64,000 nt of DNA from Arthrobacter sp. Soil763 (lineage in GTDB: Bacteria; Actinomycetota; Actinomycetes; Actinomycetales; Micrococcaceae): positions 191,685 to 255,684 of the forward strand of contig NZ_LMSH01000001.1 in assembly GCF_001428365.1 (NCBI RefSeq), read 5' to 3'. Shown here piece after piece: positions 16,420-27,842 of the stretch. The stretch's first letter is position 1. Every line of letters starts with the position of its first letter. The notes below the pieces were generated by a model. That model did no database searches, was not told the origin of the DNA, and was given only the letters and a program-made list of their open reading frames with translations. A program made the translations under genes and the position numbers.

Positions 16420-17286
16420 ATGGCGGACCAGCACGAAGAGCACGGGACAGCGGAGCGTCCGGACGCGGACGATGTGCGTTCATCCGCTTCGGTGTACCGC
16501 AGCGGGCAGGAGATCGAGTGCTGGCTGACGGACATGGACGGCGTCCTGGTCCATGAAAACCAGCCCATCCCGGGCGCCTCCGAGCTGATCCAGCGCTGGG
16601 TGGACACCTCCAAGCGGTTCCTGGTCCTGACGAACAACTCCATCTTCACGCCCCGGGACCTGGCCGCCCGGCTGAAGAGCTCCGGGCTGGAGATCCCGGA
16701 GGAGAACATCTGGACCTCGGCGCTCGCCACGGCGCAGTTCCTCAAGGACCAGGTGCGCGGCTCCGCCTCGGGCAACCGCGCCTACACGATCGGTGAGGCA
16801 GGGCTGACGACGGCGCTGCACGAGGCCGGTTTCATCCTCACCGACCAGGATCCTGACTTCGTGGTCCTCGGCGAAACCCGCACCTACTCGTTCGAGGCCA
16901 TCACCATGGCCATCCGGCTGATCCTCGGCGGCGCCCGCTTCATCGCCACCAACCCGGACGCGACCGGCCCGTCCAAGGAGGGGCCGATGCCCGCCACGGG
17001 CGCGATCGCCGCCCTGATCACCAAGGCGACCGGCCGGGAACCCTACATCGTGGGCAAGCCGAACCCGATGATGTTCCGCTCGGCCATGAACCAGATCGAC
17101 GCGCATTCGGAGACCACCGCCATGATCGGGGACCGGATGGACACCGACATCATTGCCGGTATGGAGGCCGGGCTGCACACCGTGCTGGTGCTCAGCGGCA
17201 TCACCCACAAGGACGACATCGCGGCGTACCCGTTCCGGCCCAACCAGGTGCTGAACTCCGTCGCGGACCTGAAGAACCAGATCTGA
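16420..17286 (+). CDS. HAD-superfamily phosphatase, class IIA (NagD-like)
   Basis: 288-aa cytoplasmic phosphatase. HAD motif I appears as WLTDMDGVLVHEN near residue 30 (Asp nucleophile and acid/base Asp), motif II as LVLTNNS near 69, motif III Lys around the VGKPNP segment (about 210), and motif IV as MIGDRMDTDIIAGMEAG (about 231-247). The class IIA cap lies between motifs II and III. Related enzymes dephosphorylate nucleotides, sugar phosphates or 4-nitrophenyl phosphate; the substrate is not predictable. The ATG at 16420 follows GGCGGAGGG. Its stop TGA directly abuts the stop of the convergent hydrolase (TGATCA), with no space for a terminator. Confidence 0.9.
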   Translation: MADQHEEHGTAERPDADDVRSSASVYRSGQEIECWLTDMDGVLVHENQPIPGASELIQRWVDTSKRFLVLTNNSIFTPRDLAARLKSSGLEIPEENIWTSALATAQFLKDQVRGSASGNRAYTIGEAGLTTALHEAGFILTDQDPDFVVLGETRTYSFEAITMAIRLILGGARFIATNPDATGPSKEGPMPATGAIAALITKATGREPYIVGKPNPMMFRSAMNQIDAHSETTAMIGDRMDTDIIAGMEAGLHTVLVLSGITHKDDIAAYPFRPNQVLNSVADLKNQI

Positions 17287-18327
17287 TCAGAACGCGGTTT
17301 TCCGCCCTCCGCCGCCGGGCAGCGCCAGGAACTCGTCCTGGAGCTGTTCGATCAGCGGCCGGTAAACCGAAGGGTTCCACTGCGGGCTGGCGTGCGCCGG
17401 CCTGGCTCCGTCGGTCCGTAGCGAGTCCGACACCATGTTGGCCCCGAACCGAAGCATCCAGGTGTCCCGGGCGGTTTCGTAGCTCACGGTCCCGTCCCTG
17501 GGATTGCCGATGAACGCCATCTTGGCGCTGCCCAGCTTGCCGACGAAGCGGTTCAGGTCGAAGTGGTAAATGTAGGCCGATTCGGTCTGGATCAGGACAC
17601 TGGACGGGGCGATCGGCGAGAGCTGCTCCAGAGTCTGGTCCAGGATCTGGCCCCAGCTGCGCTCATGTTTGTTGAGCACCCGTTCGCCGAGTTCGTAGCC
17701 GCCGCGCAGGACGGTGGGGAACCGAAAGCCGCTTTCGTAAAGGAACACGACGCCTTCGAACCAGCTCTGGTCCAGCACGTCGTAGCGGCTGGAGGGGCTG
17801 GAGTCGAGCAGGATGAATGACACCTGGACGCCGTGCAGTTCCAGCAGCCGCGCCGCGACCTGCACGGCCACCATCCCGCCGAAGCTGTGGCCATAGAAGT
17901 ACACCGTGTCCAGCTGGTGCGCGCGGATGTGCTCGATCACCGCGATCACGATCTTGTCGATCTCGAGGCCGACGTTCGAATAGCCGACGGCGGCCAGCTG
18001 GCCGCGTTTGGTCAGCGCCCCGCGCAGCGAGTTCAGGATCCACTGCGCCTCTTCCCAGCTGGTCTTGTAGCCCGGGAAGAGGAACCAGCTGGCCCGCGGG
18101 AAGTAGAGTTCGGCGACGTCGTCGGGCACCGGCAGGATTTTGTTCACGCGCCGTTCGGACTGGACGCGGCGGGTGAACAGCATGTCCGCTGCCAGGGCGG
18201 ACGCGGCAATGGTTCCGGTGAGGAAGTTCCGCCGCGAGAACCGCTCCAGCTCGGCGGCGTGCCGGAGCACGCGGGCCTCGGCGTCGCGCGGCCCGCGCCC
18301 GTCGTTCGCTTCGGTGTTCCGCGGCAC
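17287..18327 (-). CDS. Probable exported alpha/beta-hydrolase (Tat-type signal)
   Basis: 346 aa. Residues about 31-50 (FSRRNFLTGTIAASALAADM) match a twin-arginine signal SRRNFL, preceded by a 30-residue charged extension. The mature part has an alpha/beta-hydrolase nucleophile elbow YGHSFGGM with Ser near residue 146 and LLDSSPSSRYD after it; candidate acid and His residues are less clear (IGNPRDG near 275; no obvious GxH late in the protein). Substrate unknown; a lipase/esterase or thioesterase-like role is possible. The GTG start at 18327 lies 6 nt after TACGGT, fitting a leaderless transcript. Convergent and contiguous with the NagD-like gene. Confidence 0.72.
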   Translation of the reverse strand: MPRNTEANDGRGPRDAEARVLRHAAELERFSRRNFLTGTIAASALAADMLFTRRVQSERRVNKILPVPDDVAELYFPRASWFLFPGYKTSWEEAQWILNSLRGALTKRGQLAAVGYSNVGLEIDKIVIAVIEHIRAHQLDTVYFYGHSFGGMVAVQVAARLLELHGVQVSFILLDSSPSSRYDVLDQSWFEGVVFLYESGFRFPTVLRGGYELGERVLNKHERSWGQILDQTLEQLSPIAPSSVLIQTESAYIYHFDLNRFVGKLGSAKMAFIGNPRDGTVSYETARDTWMLRFGANMVSDSLRTDGARPAHASPQWNPSVYRPLIEQLQDEFLALPGGGGRKTAF

Positions 18328-18379
18328 ATCTCTACCGTAGTCACCGGCAGGCGCGCAACAGAATCGGGCAGGCGGGGGC

Positions 18380-18943
18380 CTAGACCGGCTCGGGCTCGCG
18401 GCCGTGTTCGCGCCGGTTCAGCTCCAGGCTGATGTCGTCATAGCGGGCCAGCAGTTCGGACTTGGCGCCGCCCCGCGGGTCGTCCAGCTTGCCGAAGACG
18501 CAGTCGCTCGCAGCCAGCAATTCGTCGTCGGAATAGCGGGTCAACGGACCGGTTCCGGACGAATCGATAGAGGCCACGAAATCCCCGGCGAGGTCCACCG
18601 GTTCGAAAACCCGCCCGAAGTCGTCGCCGTACGCCATCAATTCGAGCGAGACCCCGGCCGCGACCGGCTGCGTTGCGCGGCTGACCGCGTGGAACTGCAC
18701 GTCCAGGGCGGAAAGGTCGACCGAATTCAGGTCGTGGCGCAGTCCCGCCAGGGCGGACGACTCGATGTATTCGGCGTTGGCAAGGTCCACCCGGATGTGG
18801 GACGTCATGCCCATGCGGCGGGCACGCTGAATGAGCTGCACGAGGGCGGGACGGGTTTGTTGGCTGAGGCTGCCCCGGACGTCGATCCGGATTACATCGG
18901 AACTGACATCGAGCTTGGCCTGGGCATTAAGAGATTGCTCCAC
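18380..18943 (-). CDS. STAS-domain protein
   Basis: 187 aa. Residues 10-105 look like a STAS domain (anti-sigma-factor antagonist fold): VIRIDVRGSLSQQTRPALVQ, then IRVDLANAEYIESSALAGLRHDL, where the Ser-Ser pair sits at the place where SpoIIAA-type proteins are phosphorylated. The C-terminal 80 residues are acidic and unrelated. It may act in partner switching with an anti-sigma kinase, but none is nearby; the neighbouring GAF-ANTAR gene suggests a signalling cluster. GTG start at 18943 with AAGGAG SD. A TTGTGC-N17-TAGGCT promoter is just upstream. Confidence 0.7.
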   Translation of the reverse strand: MEQSLNAQAKLDVSSDVIRIDVRGSLSQQTRPALVQLIQRARRMGMTSHIRVDLANAEYIESSALAGLRHDLNSVDLSALDVQFHAVSRATQPVAAGVSLELMAYGDDFGRVFEPVDLAGDFVASIDSSGTGPLTRYSDDELLAASDCVFGKLDDPRGGAKSELLARYDDISLELNRREHGREPEPV

Positions 18944-18989
18944 AGATACTCCTTAGAAAGGATCCATGGCCGACGGCTCAACCGCACTC

Positions 18990-19018
18990 AGCCTAACTGC
19001 CCATCGGGGTGGGCACAA
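18990..19018 (-). promoter_or_regulatory. Promoter of the STAS gene
   Basis: Minus-strand TTGTGC (19018-19013), 17-nt spacer, TAGGCT (18995-18990), about 46 bp before the GTG start. Confidence 0.5.
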
Positions 19019-19038
19019 GCCACCCGCTTGCGGGCACC

Positions 19039-19806
19039 CTAACCGGTGGCCTGCCGTCCCGGTTCCTGGAAATGGGTGCGGGTGGCCGAACCGCCCACGG
19101 ATTCCACCAGCGAGGTGGCGATGTCGCGCAGCTTGACGTTGCCGTGGCTCGAGGCATCCGTCAGGATCCGCACCGCTGTTTCCTGGCTGCAGCGGTTCTG
19201 CGCCATGACGATGCCGATTGCCATGTCGATCACCGTGCGGGATTCCAACGTGGCGCGCAGGTTCGTGGCGCTGTCCGTATGCAGCGAAAAGCGCACGGCC
19301 ATGCGCAGCGCCTGGGAAATCTCCCGGGTGAAGTCCCGGGCCCGCGCCGCAACCTCGCCGTCGAACTTGCGCGGTGCGGTCGAGTAGAGGTTCAGCGCCG
19401 CCTGGGCTTCGCCCTGCAGGTGGAACGGCAACGAGAGCACCGAGCGCAGTCCGTGGGCGGCCACGGCCTCGGCGTAGTCGGGGCCCCAGCGGTCCTCGTC
19501 GAACAGGTCGGGAACGTAGACTTCACGTTCCTCGAGGGCCGCCGTCAGGCACGGTCCCTGGGCCAGGCGGTACTGGATCTCATCGACTTTCCGGGCGGAC
19601 TCGCTGCTCCAGCCGATGGTCGCCGCTTTGCGGTCCCGCAGCAGGGTGATCCCGCACAGCACTTCGTCGCCGTCGCCGGCCAGCTGCTGCGCCGAAAAAC
19701 GGGCCAGCTCGTTGAGGAACTCCTCGAAGTCAGCGCTGTCGAGGATGAGGTTCTGGATCTGGTCCACGGAACTGGCGGAATCCGGGTAGTCCTGGGGCGG
19801 GAGCAT
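19039..19806 (-). CDS. GAF-ANTAR transcription antitermination regulator
   Basis: 255 aa. The N-terminal two-thirds form a GAF sensor domain (residues about 10-165; CGITLLRDRKAATIGWSSE, YRLAQGPCLTAALEE, LSLPFHLQGEAQAALNLYS). The last 60 residues form an ANTAR RNA-binding domain: LRATLESRTVIDMAIGIVMAQNRCSQETAVRILTDAS region, about 185-220. ANTAR proteins bind paired hexaloop hairpins in nascent RNA and prevent termination; the GAF domain would sense a ligand. The ATG at 19806 has a strong GGAGGAG SD. A TTG 15 codons upstream is in frame but less likely, since it sits inside a leader hairpin. Confidence 0.88.
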   Translation of the reverse strand: MLPPQDYPDSASSVDQIQNLILDSADFEEFLNELARFSAQQLAGDGDEVLCGITLLRDRKAATIGWSSESARKVDEIQYRLAQGPCLTAALEEREVYVPDLFDEDRWGPDYAEAVAAHGLRSVLSLPFHLQGEAQAALNLYSTAPRKFDGEVAARARDFTREISQALRMAVRFSLHTDSATNLRATLESRTVIDMAIGIVMAQNRCSQETAVRILTDASSHGNVKLRDIATSLVESVGGSATRTHFQEPGRQATG

Positions 19807-19820
19807 GTCGCTTTTCTCCT

Positions 19821-19884
19821 CCGGTGCGGGGACACCGGCTGGGGGTGTCAAAAAAATAATAAGTCACCCCAAAAGCACCGTCCA
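19821..19884 (-). promoter_or_regulatory. Promoter and switch-like leader of the GAF-ANTAR gene
   Basis: Minus-strand TGGACG (19884-19879), 17-nt spacer, TATTAT (19861-19856). The short leader can form GACACC/GGTGTC (19849-19844 with 19836-19831) or CCGGTG/CACCGG (19838-19833 with 19826-19821). The two hairpins share bases and exclude each other, and the second ends next to the GGAGGAG SD. Confidence 0.45.
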
Positions 19885-19909
19885 CACGGTTCCGCCCCCG
19901 GTGAACTGC

Positions 19910-20485
19910 CTAGCTCAGGCCGAGTTCATCCTTGCCGAAGGCGAAGAGGTACGGGACGCCGGCTTCGGCTTCGATCTTTTCCTTGGCCCCGGTGTCCCGG
20001 TCCACGATCACGGCGACGGCCACCACGTTGCCGCCGGCCTTGCGGACGCCCTCGACGGCGGCGAGCGCGGACCCGCCGGTCGTGGAGGTGTCTTCGAGGA
20101 CGAGGACCCGGCGGCCTTCGACCGAAGGGCCCTCCACCTGCCGGCCCATGCCGTAGGACTTCTGCGCCTTGCGGACGACGAACGCATCCACCGGGCGGCC
20201 GGCGTCGACGGCGGCGTGCATGACGGCGGTACCTACCGGGTCCGCGCCCATTGTCAGCCCGCCGGCGCACTCGAAGTCGATCCCGGCGTCGTCCATCAGC
20301 GAGAGCATGACCTGACCCACCAGCTTGGAGGCCTCGTGGTGCAGGGTGATTCGGCGCAGGTCGATGTAGTAGTCGGCTTCGGCGCCGCTGGAGAGGATGA
20401 CCTTGCCGCGCACGACGGCCAGTTCCTTGATCAGGTCCAGGAGGCGGGCGCGGGCGGCAGCGGCTGAGGCGGGGGTGGCAGTCAT
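19910..20485 (-). CDS. pyrE: Orotate phosphoribosyltransferase
   Basis: Transfers ribose-5-phosphate from PRPP to orotate, giving OMP in pyrimidine synthesis; 191 aa. Landmarks are [19 protein letters not shown] near the N-terminus, the flexible-loop lysine region [12 protein letters not shown] and the PRPP-binding motif [15 protein letters not shown] (residues about 131-145). The ATG at 20485 lies 7 nt after TAAACT, which fits a leaderless mRNA; a GTG ten codons upstream is a weaker alternative. Monocistronic and divergent from the acyl-CoA synthetase operon. Confidence 0.94.
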   Translation of the reverse strand: MTATPASAAAARARLLDLIKELAVVRGKVILSSGAEADYYIDLRRITLHHEASKLVGQVMLSLMDDAGIDFECAGGLTMGADPVGTAVMHAAVDAGRPVDAFVVRKAQKSYGMGRQVEGPSVEGRRVLVLEDTSTTGGSALAAVEGVRKAGGNVVAVAVIVDRDTGAKEKIEAEAGVPYLFAFGKDELGLS

Positions 20486-20615
20486 GCGACCCAGTTTAGT
20501 GGTTGGGCGGGCCACGATCCGCGAGCGCGCTCAGGATGACAACCGCGGCCCTGCGCCCTCCCGCACGGGACTTCCGGCACTGGGCAGCCGGCGCGGCCGG
20601 GCGTCCGATGGAACC

Positions 20616-23463
<2,848 letters not shown>

Positions 23464-23467
<4 letters not shown>

Positions 23468-24444
23468 AATCCAGCTACCGGGAAGCGCTGCGGGCAGGGA
23501 TCCGCGACGCGCTGCAGCGCGACGACCGGGTCTTCCTGATGGGCGAGGACGTCGGCGCCTACGGCGGTTCCTTTGCGGTCAGCCTGGGCCTGCTTGAGGA
23601 GTTCGGCCCGGAACGTATCAGGGACACGCCGCTGTCCGAGTCCGGGTTCGTGGGCGCCGGAATCGGTGCCGCGCTCGGCGGGATGCGCCCGATCGTGGAA
23701 ATCATGACCGTGAACTTCAGCCTGCTGGCCCTCGACCAGCTCGTGAACAACGCCGCGTCGCTGCTGCACATGTCCGGCGGCCAGTTCCACGTGCCGCTCG
23801 TGGTCCGGACGACCACCGGAGCCGGCCGCCAGCTCGGCGCCCAACATTCGCACAGCCTGGAGGGCTGGTACGCGCACATCCCGGGGCTGCGGATCCTGGC
23901 CCCCGCCACCCTCGAGGATGCACGAGGGATGCTGTGGACGGCCCTGGAGGACCCGGACCCGGTCCTGATCTTCGAACACGGCTCGCTCTACAACGTCCCG
24001 GGAGAGCTGGCCGAGGACGCCGGCGCGGTGGACATCACCAGCGCCGCCATCCGCCGGCCCGGCACGGCCGTCACGCTGATCACCTACGGCGGGACGCTCC
24101 CACTCACCCTCGAGGCCGCCGAACAGCTCGCCGGCGAGGGCATCGACGCCGAGGTGCTGGACCTGCGCAGCCTGCGGCCGCTCGACGACGCAACCATCCT
24201 CGCGTCGGTGGCCAAAACGCACCGTGCCGTGGTGGTCGACGAGGGCTGGCGCAGCGGCAGCATTTCCGCCGAAATCAGCGCCCGGATCAGCGAACGGCTG
24301 TTCTTCGAGCTGGACGCACCGGTGGGCCGGGTCTGCAGCGCCGAGGTGCCGATCCCGTACTCCAAGCACCTCGAACTGGCCGCGCTCCCCTCCGCCGCCC
24401 GGGTGGTCGAGGCGGCCCGGGAGGCGGTCGGAGCGGGTGGGTGA
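23464..24444 (+). CDS. 2-oxoacid dehydrogenase E1 component, beta subunit
   Basis: 326 aa, partner of the preceding E1-alpha. Landmarks are [32 protein letters not shown] (given as N-terminal landmarks), the [30 protein letters not shown] block, [27 protein letters not shown] active-site loop with paired His, and [32 protein letters not shown] near the C-terminus. These support a functional heterotetrameric E1. The ATG at 23464 overlaps the E1-alpha stop by 4 bp. The gene ends inside the start region of E2 (8-bp overlap). Confidence 0.9.
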
Positions 24445-25939
24445 TTTCCTGATGCCCTCCCTGGGCGCGGACATGGAACACGGGAAGATCGTCGAGTGGC
24501 TGGTCAAACCTGGCGACTACGTCCGCCGCGGAGACCTCGTGGCCGTCGTGGACACAGACAAGACCGTGATGGACGTCGAGTCCTTCCAGGAAGGCGTGGT
24601 GGCGGACCTGCTGGTGGACATCGGCGAGACGGTACCGGTGGGGACGCCGCTGGCCCGGATCACCGCGACCCCGGCCGAGGTGGGGGCCCCGGGAGAAGCG
24701 CCCCTGCCGCGGCCAGCCACTCCGGCAGCGTTGGGTGAGGCACCCGCTCCGGCCGCGGAGAAGCCGGCTGCGGGCCCGGCCACGGTAGCCGGGGCGCCTG
24801 CTTCGGAGGCCCGAGAGGCGGCGCCGGAAGCCCCTCCACCCAGCGCGTCTGCGGCAGCTCCCCCCGTCGCGCCGCCGGTCCGGCACCTTGCGCACCGCCT
24901 CGGCGTCGACACCGGGCGGATCCACGGCACCGGCCGGGGCGGCGCGGTGACCCGCGCCGACGTGGAGCATGCCGCTGCTGCCCGGCCGGTGGCGCGGGTG
25001 CGCTCATCCCCCCGGGCCAGGCGGCTCGCCGCGGACCTTGGCATCGAACTTTCCGCGCTCTCCGGCACGGGGCCGGAGGGCGCGGTGACCGTGACGGATG
25101 TGCAGCAGGCCGCAGCCCGGCAGGCGGAGGCCACTCCCCCGGCAAGCGCCCGGCGGGAAGTCCCACCCCCGGCGGAAGCGGCCGGCCCTGCTGCGGTCCC
25201 GTTTCCTGCCGAGGCGGCTGCACCCTCCCCCTCGCCCGCGGAGACGGCGGGGACGCCGCCGGAAGCCGCCGGCCGCGTCGCCAGCTTGCGCCGCGCCATC
25301 GGGTCACTGATGTCCCGTTCGAAAAAGACCATCCCGCACTATTACCTCAGCACTACCCTGGATCTGCGCGCGGCCGTCGGCTGGATGCAGTCGGTCAACG
25401 CCCAGCGGCCGGTGGCGGCCCGGCTGGTCCCGTCGGCGCTCCTGCTCAAGGCCACGGCCCTCGCGGCCATGGACGTCCCCGAAATCAACGGTTTCTACGA
25501 GGACGGCGCGCACCGGCCCAGCGCAACGGTCCACCTCGGCGTCGCCGTGGCTCTGCGTCGGGGCGGGCTGGTCGCCCCAGCGCTCCACAACGCCCAGACA
25601 CTGCCCGTTGATGAGCTGATGGAGCAGCTGCGCGACCTGGTCGGCCGGGCGCGGGCGGGACGGCTGCAGCGCGCGGAGATGGCGGACCCCACCCTGACCG
25701 TGACGAACCTCGGCGACCTGGGCGTGGACAGTGTCTTCGGGGTGATCTACCCGCCGCAGGTGGCGATGGTCGGCTTCGGCCGCGTGCTGGACCAGCCCTG
25801 GGCGGAGAACGGCATGCTGGGCGTCCGGCCCGCCGTCGTCGCCACGCTCTCCGCCGACCACCGGGTCAGCGACGGCCTGCGCGGCGCCCGCTTCCTGGCA
25901 CGGATTGACGAGCTGCTGCAAAAACCCGAAGACCTGTGA
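24437..25939 (+). CDS. 2-oxoacid dehydrogenase E2, dihydrolipoamide acyltransferase with two subunit-binding domains
   Basis: 500 aa. One N-terminal lipoyl domain (residues 1-75; lipoyl lysine in [12 protein letters not shown] near Lys42), an Ala/Pro linker, then two consecutive peripheral subunit-binding-like domains (about 150-178, [18 protein letters not shown]; about 192-222, [20 protein letters not shown]), a second Ala/Pro linker and a catalytic acyltransferase domain from about 285. The active-site motif SADHRVSDG is near residue 475. Two binding domains in one E2 chain are unusual; one is the norm. No E3 gene is in the operon. GTG at 24437 gives the family N-terminus [14 protein letters not shown] and overlaps E1-beta by 8 bp. 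Confidence 0.88.
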   Translation: MGDFLMPSLGADMEHGKIVEWLVKPGDYVRRGDLVAVVDTDKTVMDVESFQEGVVADLLVDIGETVPVGTPLARITATPAEVGAPGEAPLPRPATPAALGEAPAPAAEKPAAGPATVAGAPASEAREAAPEAPPPSASAAAPPVAPPVRHLAHRLGVDTGRIHGTGRGGAVTRADVEHAAAARPVARVRSSPRARRLAADLGIELSALSGTGPEGAVTVTDVQQAAARQAEATPPASARREVPPPAEAAGPAAVPFPAEAAAPSPSPAETAGTPPEAAGRVASLRRAIGSLMSRSKKTIPHYYLSTTLDLRAAVGWMQSVNAQRPVAARLVPSALLLKATALAAMDVPEINGFYEDGAHRPSATVHLGVAVALRRGGLVAPALHNAQTLPVDELMEQLRDLVGRARAGRLQRAEMADPTLTVTNLGDLGVDSVFGVIYPPQVAMVGFGRVLDQPWAENGMLGVRPAVVATLSADHRVSDGLRGARFLARIDELLQKPEDL

Positions 25940-25986
25940 CGACCAGCCGGGCTGCGGAACCGGCCGACCCGAAGGACGGAGACACC

Positions 25987-26229
25987 ATGAACGAACAGGA
26001 CGCCCGCGCGGCGGTCCGGGCCGCGCTCGGCAAGGTCGCCCCGGATGTGGACCTGGACGATGTCGACGGCGGGGCCCGGCTCCGCCAGGATCTGGAACTC
26101 GACTCGCTGGACTTCCTGCGACTGGTGCAGACCATCGACACCGCCACCGGGGTAGACATACCGGAGCGGGACTACCCGGCCGTGGCCACCGTGGACGGAC
26201 TGGTCAACTACCTCGCCGCCCACGGCTGA
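25987..26229 (+). CDS. Acyl carrier protein
   Basis: 80-aa acidic four-helix carrier protein. The phosphopantetheine site is LELDSLDFLRLV with Ser40 in the DSL motif, and the surrounding EQDARAAVRAALGKVAPDV and GVDIPERDYPAVATVDGLVNYL fit helices I and III-IV. It follows the E2 gene by 47 bp and ends the operon. A GTG at 25936 overlapping the E2 stop is in frame, but the ATG at 25987 has an SD (GGACGGAG) and gives the standard ACP length. A free ACP directly behind E1/E2 genes suggests that the acyl group formed on the lipoyl arm may be passed to phosphopantetheine rather than CoA; this is inference. Confidence 0.88.
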   Translation: MNEQDARAAVRAALGKVAPDVDLDDVDGGARLRQDLELDSLDFLRLVQTIDTATGVDIPERDYPAVATVDGLVNYLAAHG

Positions 26230-26236
26230 GCCGCAT

Positions 26237-26274
26237 TCCTGCTCCATAACTGCCGTTATCGGGGTCCAGCAGGA
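26237..26274. terminator. Nested hairpin between convergent genes
   Basis: Outer 7-bp stem TCCTGCT/AGCAGGA (26237-26243 / 26268-26274) and inner 5-bp stem ATAAC/GTTAT (26246-26250 / 26255-26259), between the ACP gene and the FAD-oxidoreductase gene. It could terminate both transcripts. Confidence 0.5.
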
Positions 26275-26307
26275 CCGTCTCGGGCAACCGCCGGGTCAGT
26301 GCCGCGC

Positions 26308-27561
26308 TCAGGGTTGCGGCTGCGGCCTGGGCTCGGCGCGGCGGGCGAAGGCCGGGGCGTGCTCGGGCCGCGGGCCGAAGGCGATGAACCGCGGGATGAT
26401 GCTGCGGACCGCCGGCACGTTCCGGGCCAGGAAGAGCGCTGCGGCGGGAAACCTGGAGCGTTTGCCGGCCATGATCGGGCCGAAGACGGCCCGGTGCATC
26501 AGCCGCTGGCCCGTCTGCACGACGACGGTGGGAAACCGCCGGCGTCGTTCGACGCGGCGCAGGTCCGCCGGGGCGACCCGGCCCCGGAGCAGGGCGGGGG
26601 CCAGGATGGCCGCCGTCGCCGCCGCGTCCTGGATGGCGAGGTTGATGCCGACGCCGCCCGCCGGGGACATCGCGTGAGCGGCGTCGCCGATGCACAGCAG
26701 GCCGTTAATGTGCCACGACAGAAGCCGATCCAGCCGGACGTCGAGCCAGTGCAGGTCCTCGAGGGAACCGATGGCGTCCATCCGGTCGGCGAGATCGGGG
26801 CGGAGCGCCGCGATCCGGCGCCGGAATCCCTCGACGCCCTCAGCCCTGATCCTCGCGCCGGCGTTCTTCGGGGCGAGATAGCCCATCTGGTAGTAGTCTG
26901 TGCGGCTCAGGGCGACCAGCGCTTCCCCGGGACCGAACGCCGGAATCAGCCCGGCCACCGGACCGGTTTCGGCCTGGTGCCGGGGCAGCCGGAACCACCA
27001 GGTGTCGAACGGCACCGGGTACTCCTTGGGCGCCAGCCCGGCCGCGTCACGAAGTAAGGAATGGCGGCCGTCCGTGGCCACCACCAGGTCAGCCTCCAGT
27101 GCGTCCTCGCTGCCGTCAGGGGTTCGGAAGCGGATCCCCCGGACCCGGCCGCCGTCGCGGACCAGCCCGGTGACCGTGTGGCTCATCAAGAGGGTGAATC
27201 CCGGTTCCTCTGCGGCAGCGGCGGCCAGGAAGTTCAGGAAATCCCACTGCGGCATCATGGCGATGTAGTTGTAGGGCGGACGCAGCGCGTCGAAGTCGCC
27301 CATGGTGACCGGACGGCCGCCGGGAACCGGAAAGACGACGCTTTGCAGCCGGCTCTGCGGCAGCCGCCGGAACTCCTGCCCGAGGCCGAGTTCGTCAATG
27401 AGCCGGATGGTCGACGGGTGGACCGTGTCGCCGCGGAAGTCGCGCAGGAAGTCTGCGTGCTTCTCCAGCACGGTCACCTGAACCCCGGCCCGGGCCAGCA
27501 AGAGGCCCAGCATCAGCCCGGCCGGGCCGCCGCCCACCACCACGCATCCGGTCTTCTCCAT
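26308..27561 (-). CDS. FAD-dependent monooxygenase (PHBH-fold, aromatic hydroxylase-like)
   Basis: 417 aa, group A flavoprotein monooxygenase family. An N-terminal dinucleotide-binding GGGPAGLMLGLLLARAG (residues 9-25) is followed by LEKHADFLRDFRGD, an internal DG-like motif (VVATDGRHSLLRDAAG, about 165-180) and the GD motif LLCIGDAAHAMSPAGGVGINLAIQDA (about 292). These bind FAD and NAD(P)H. Family members hydroxylate aromatics or act as oxidases; the substrate cannot be read. The last 80 residues are basic. It is convergent with the E1/E2/ACP operon, so not obviously co-regulated with it. Confidence 0.82.
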   Translation of the reverse strand: MEKTGCVVVGGGPAGLMLGLLLARAGVQVTVLEKHADFLRDFRGDTVHPSTIRLIDELGLGQEFRRLPQSRLQSVVFPVPGGRPVTMGDFDALRPPYNYIAMMPQWDFLNFLAAAAAEEPGFTLLMSHTVTGLVRDGGRVRGIRFRTPDGSEDALEADLVVATDGRHSLLRDAAGLAPKEYPVPFDTWWFRLPRHQAETGPVAGLIPAFGPGEALVALSRTDYYQMGYLAPKNAGARIRAEGVEGFRRRIAALRPDLADRMDAIGSLEDLHWLDVRLDRLLSWHINGLLCIGDAAHAMSPAGGVGINLAIQDAAATAAILAPALLRGRVAPADLRRVERRRRFPTVVVQTGQRLMHRAVFGPIMAGKRSRFPAAALFLARNVPAVRSIIPRFIAFGPRPEHAPAFARRAEPRPQPQP

Positions 27562-27610
27562 GGCCTAACGCTACGCCTGCCGGCCATGCCGCGGGAGGGG
27601 TTTGCGCGGC

Positions 27611-27702
27611 CGTTCCGGACGTGGGCTGCCGGTTAGGACAGGCGCCGCTCCGGACAGGCGCACCCGTTCCGGACAAAGGCTGCCGGTGCGGACTGGCGCA
27701 CC
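27611..27702. repeat. Degenerate 54-bp tandem direct repeat upstream of nadE
   Basis: Two copies of CGTTCCGGAC-NNN-GGCTGCCGGT-NN-GGAC-N-GGCGC start at 27611 and 27665, an exact 54-bp offset. They include the TCCGGAC half-arms that also build the adjacent 46-bp palindrome. The 318-bp gap 27562-27879 holds these repeats, the palindrome, a hexanucleotide repeat and the nadE promoter. Confidence 0.6.
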
Positions 27703-27730
27703 CCGGGCCCGGGCCGCGCCTGTCCGGAAC
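27685..27730. repeat. 46-bp palindromic element, copy 1
   Basis: Architecture: 9-bp arm, 8-bp spacer, central 12-bp palindrome CCCGGGCCCGGG (27702-27713), 8-bp spacer, arm GTCCGGAAC (27722-27730). About 40 of 46 positions match copy 2 at 57096-57141 with identical spacing. It lies in a divergent intergenic region, so it is not simply a terminator. Confidence 0.65.
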
Positions 27731-27780
27731 GGCAGCGTAGATCCGTTAGCGCCGCGCAATCCGACTCCGGAGCCGCGCTG

Positions 27781-27804
27781 AAGCCGAAGCCGAAGCCGAA
27801 GCCG
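27781..27804. repeat. Hexanucleotide microsatellite (AAGCCG)x4
   Basis: Four perfect tandem copies of AAGCCG, 63-86 bp upstream of the nadE promoter elements and downstream of the palindromic repeat. Confidence 0.8.
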
Positions 27805-27842
27805 ATCACCGGCCGAGCCCACCGGGCAAGGGGGGGCAACAG

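Noticed and set aside
19821..19849. The leader hairpins as a canonical ANTAR-binding RNA
   Set aside because: The loops do not have the A at position 1 and G at position 4 required by the known ANTAR hexaloop consensus.
19807..19851. TTG start at 19851 for the GAF-ANTAR gene
   Set aside because: The ATG at 19806 has a GGAGGAG SD, and the upstream residues overlap a predicted leader hairpin.
27685..27730. The 46-bp palindrome as a simple transcription terminator
   Set aside because: Copy 1 lies between divergent genes, upstream of both starts, where a terminator has no obvious use.
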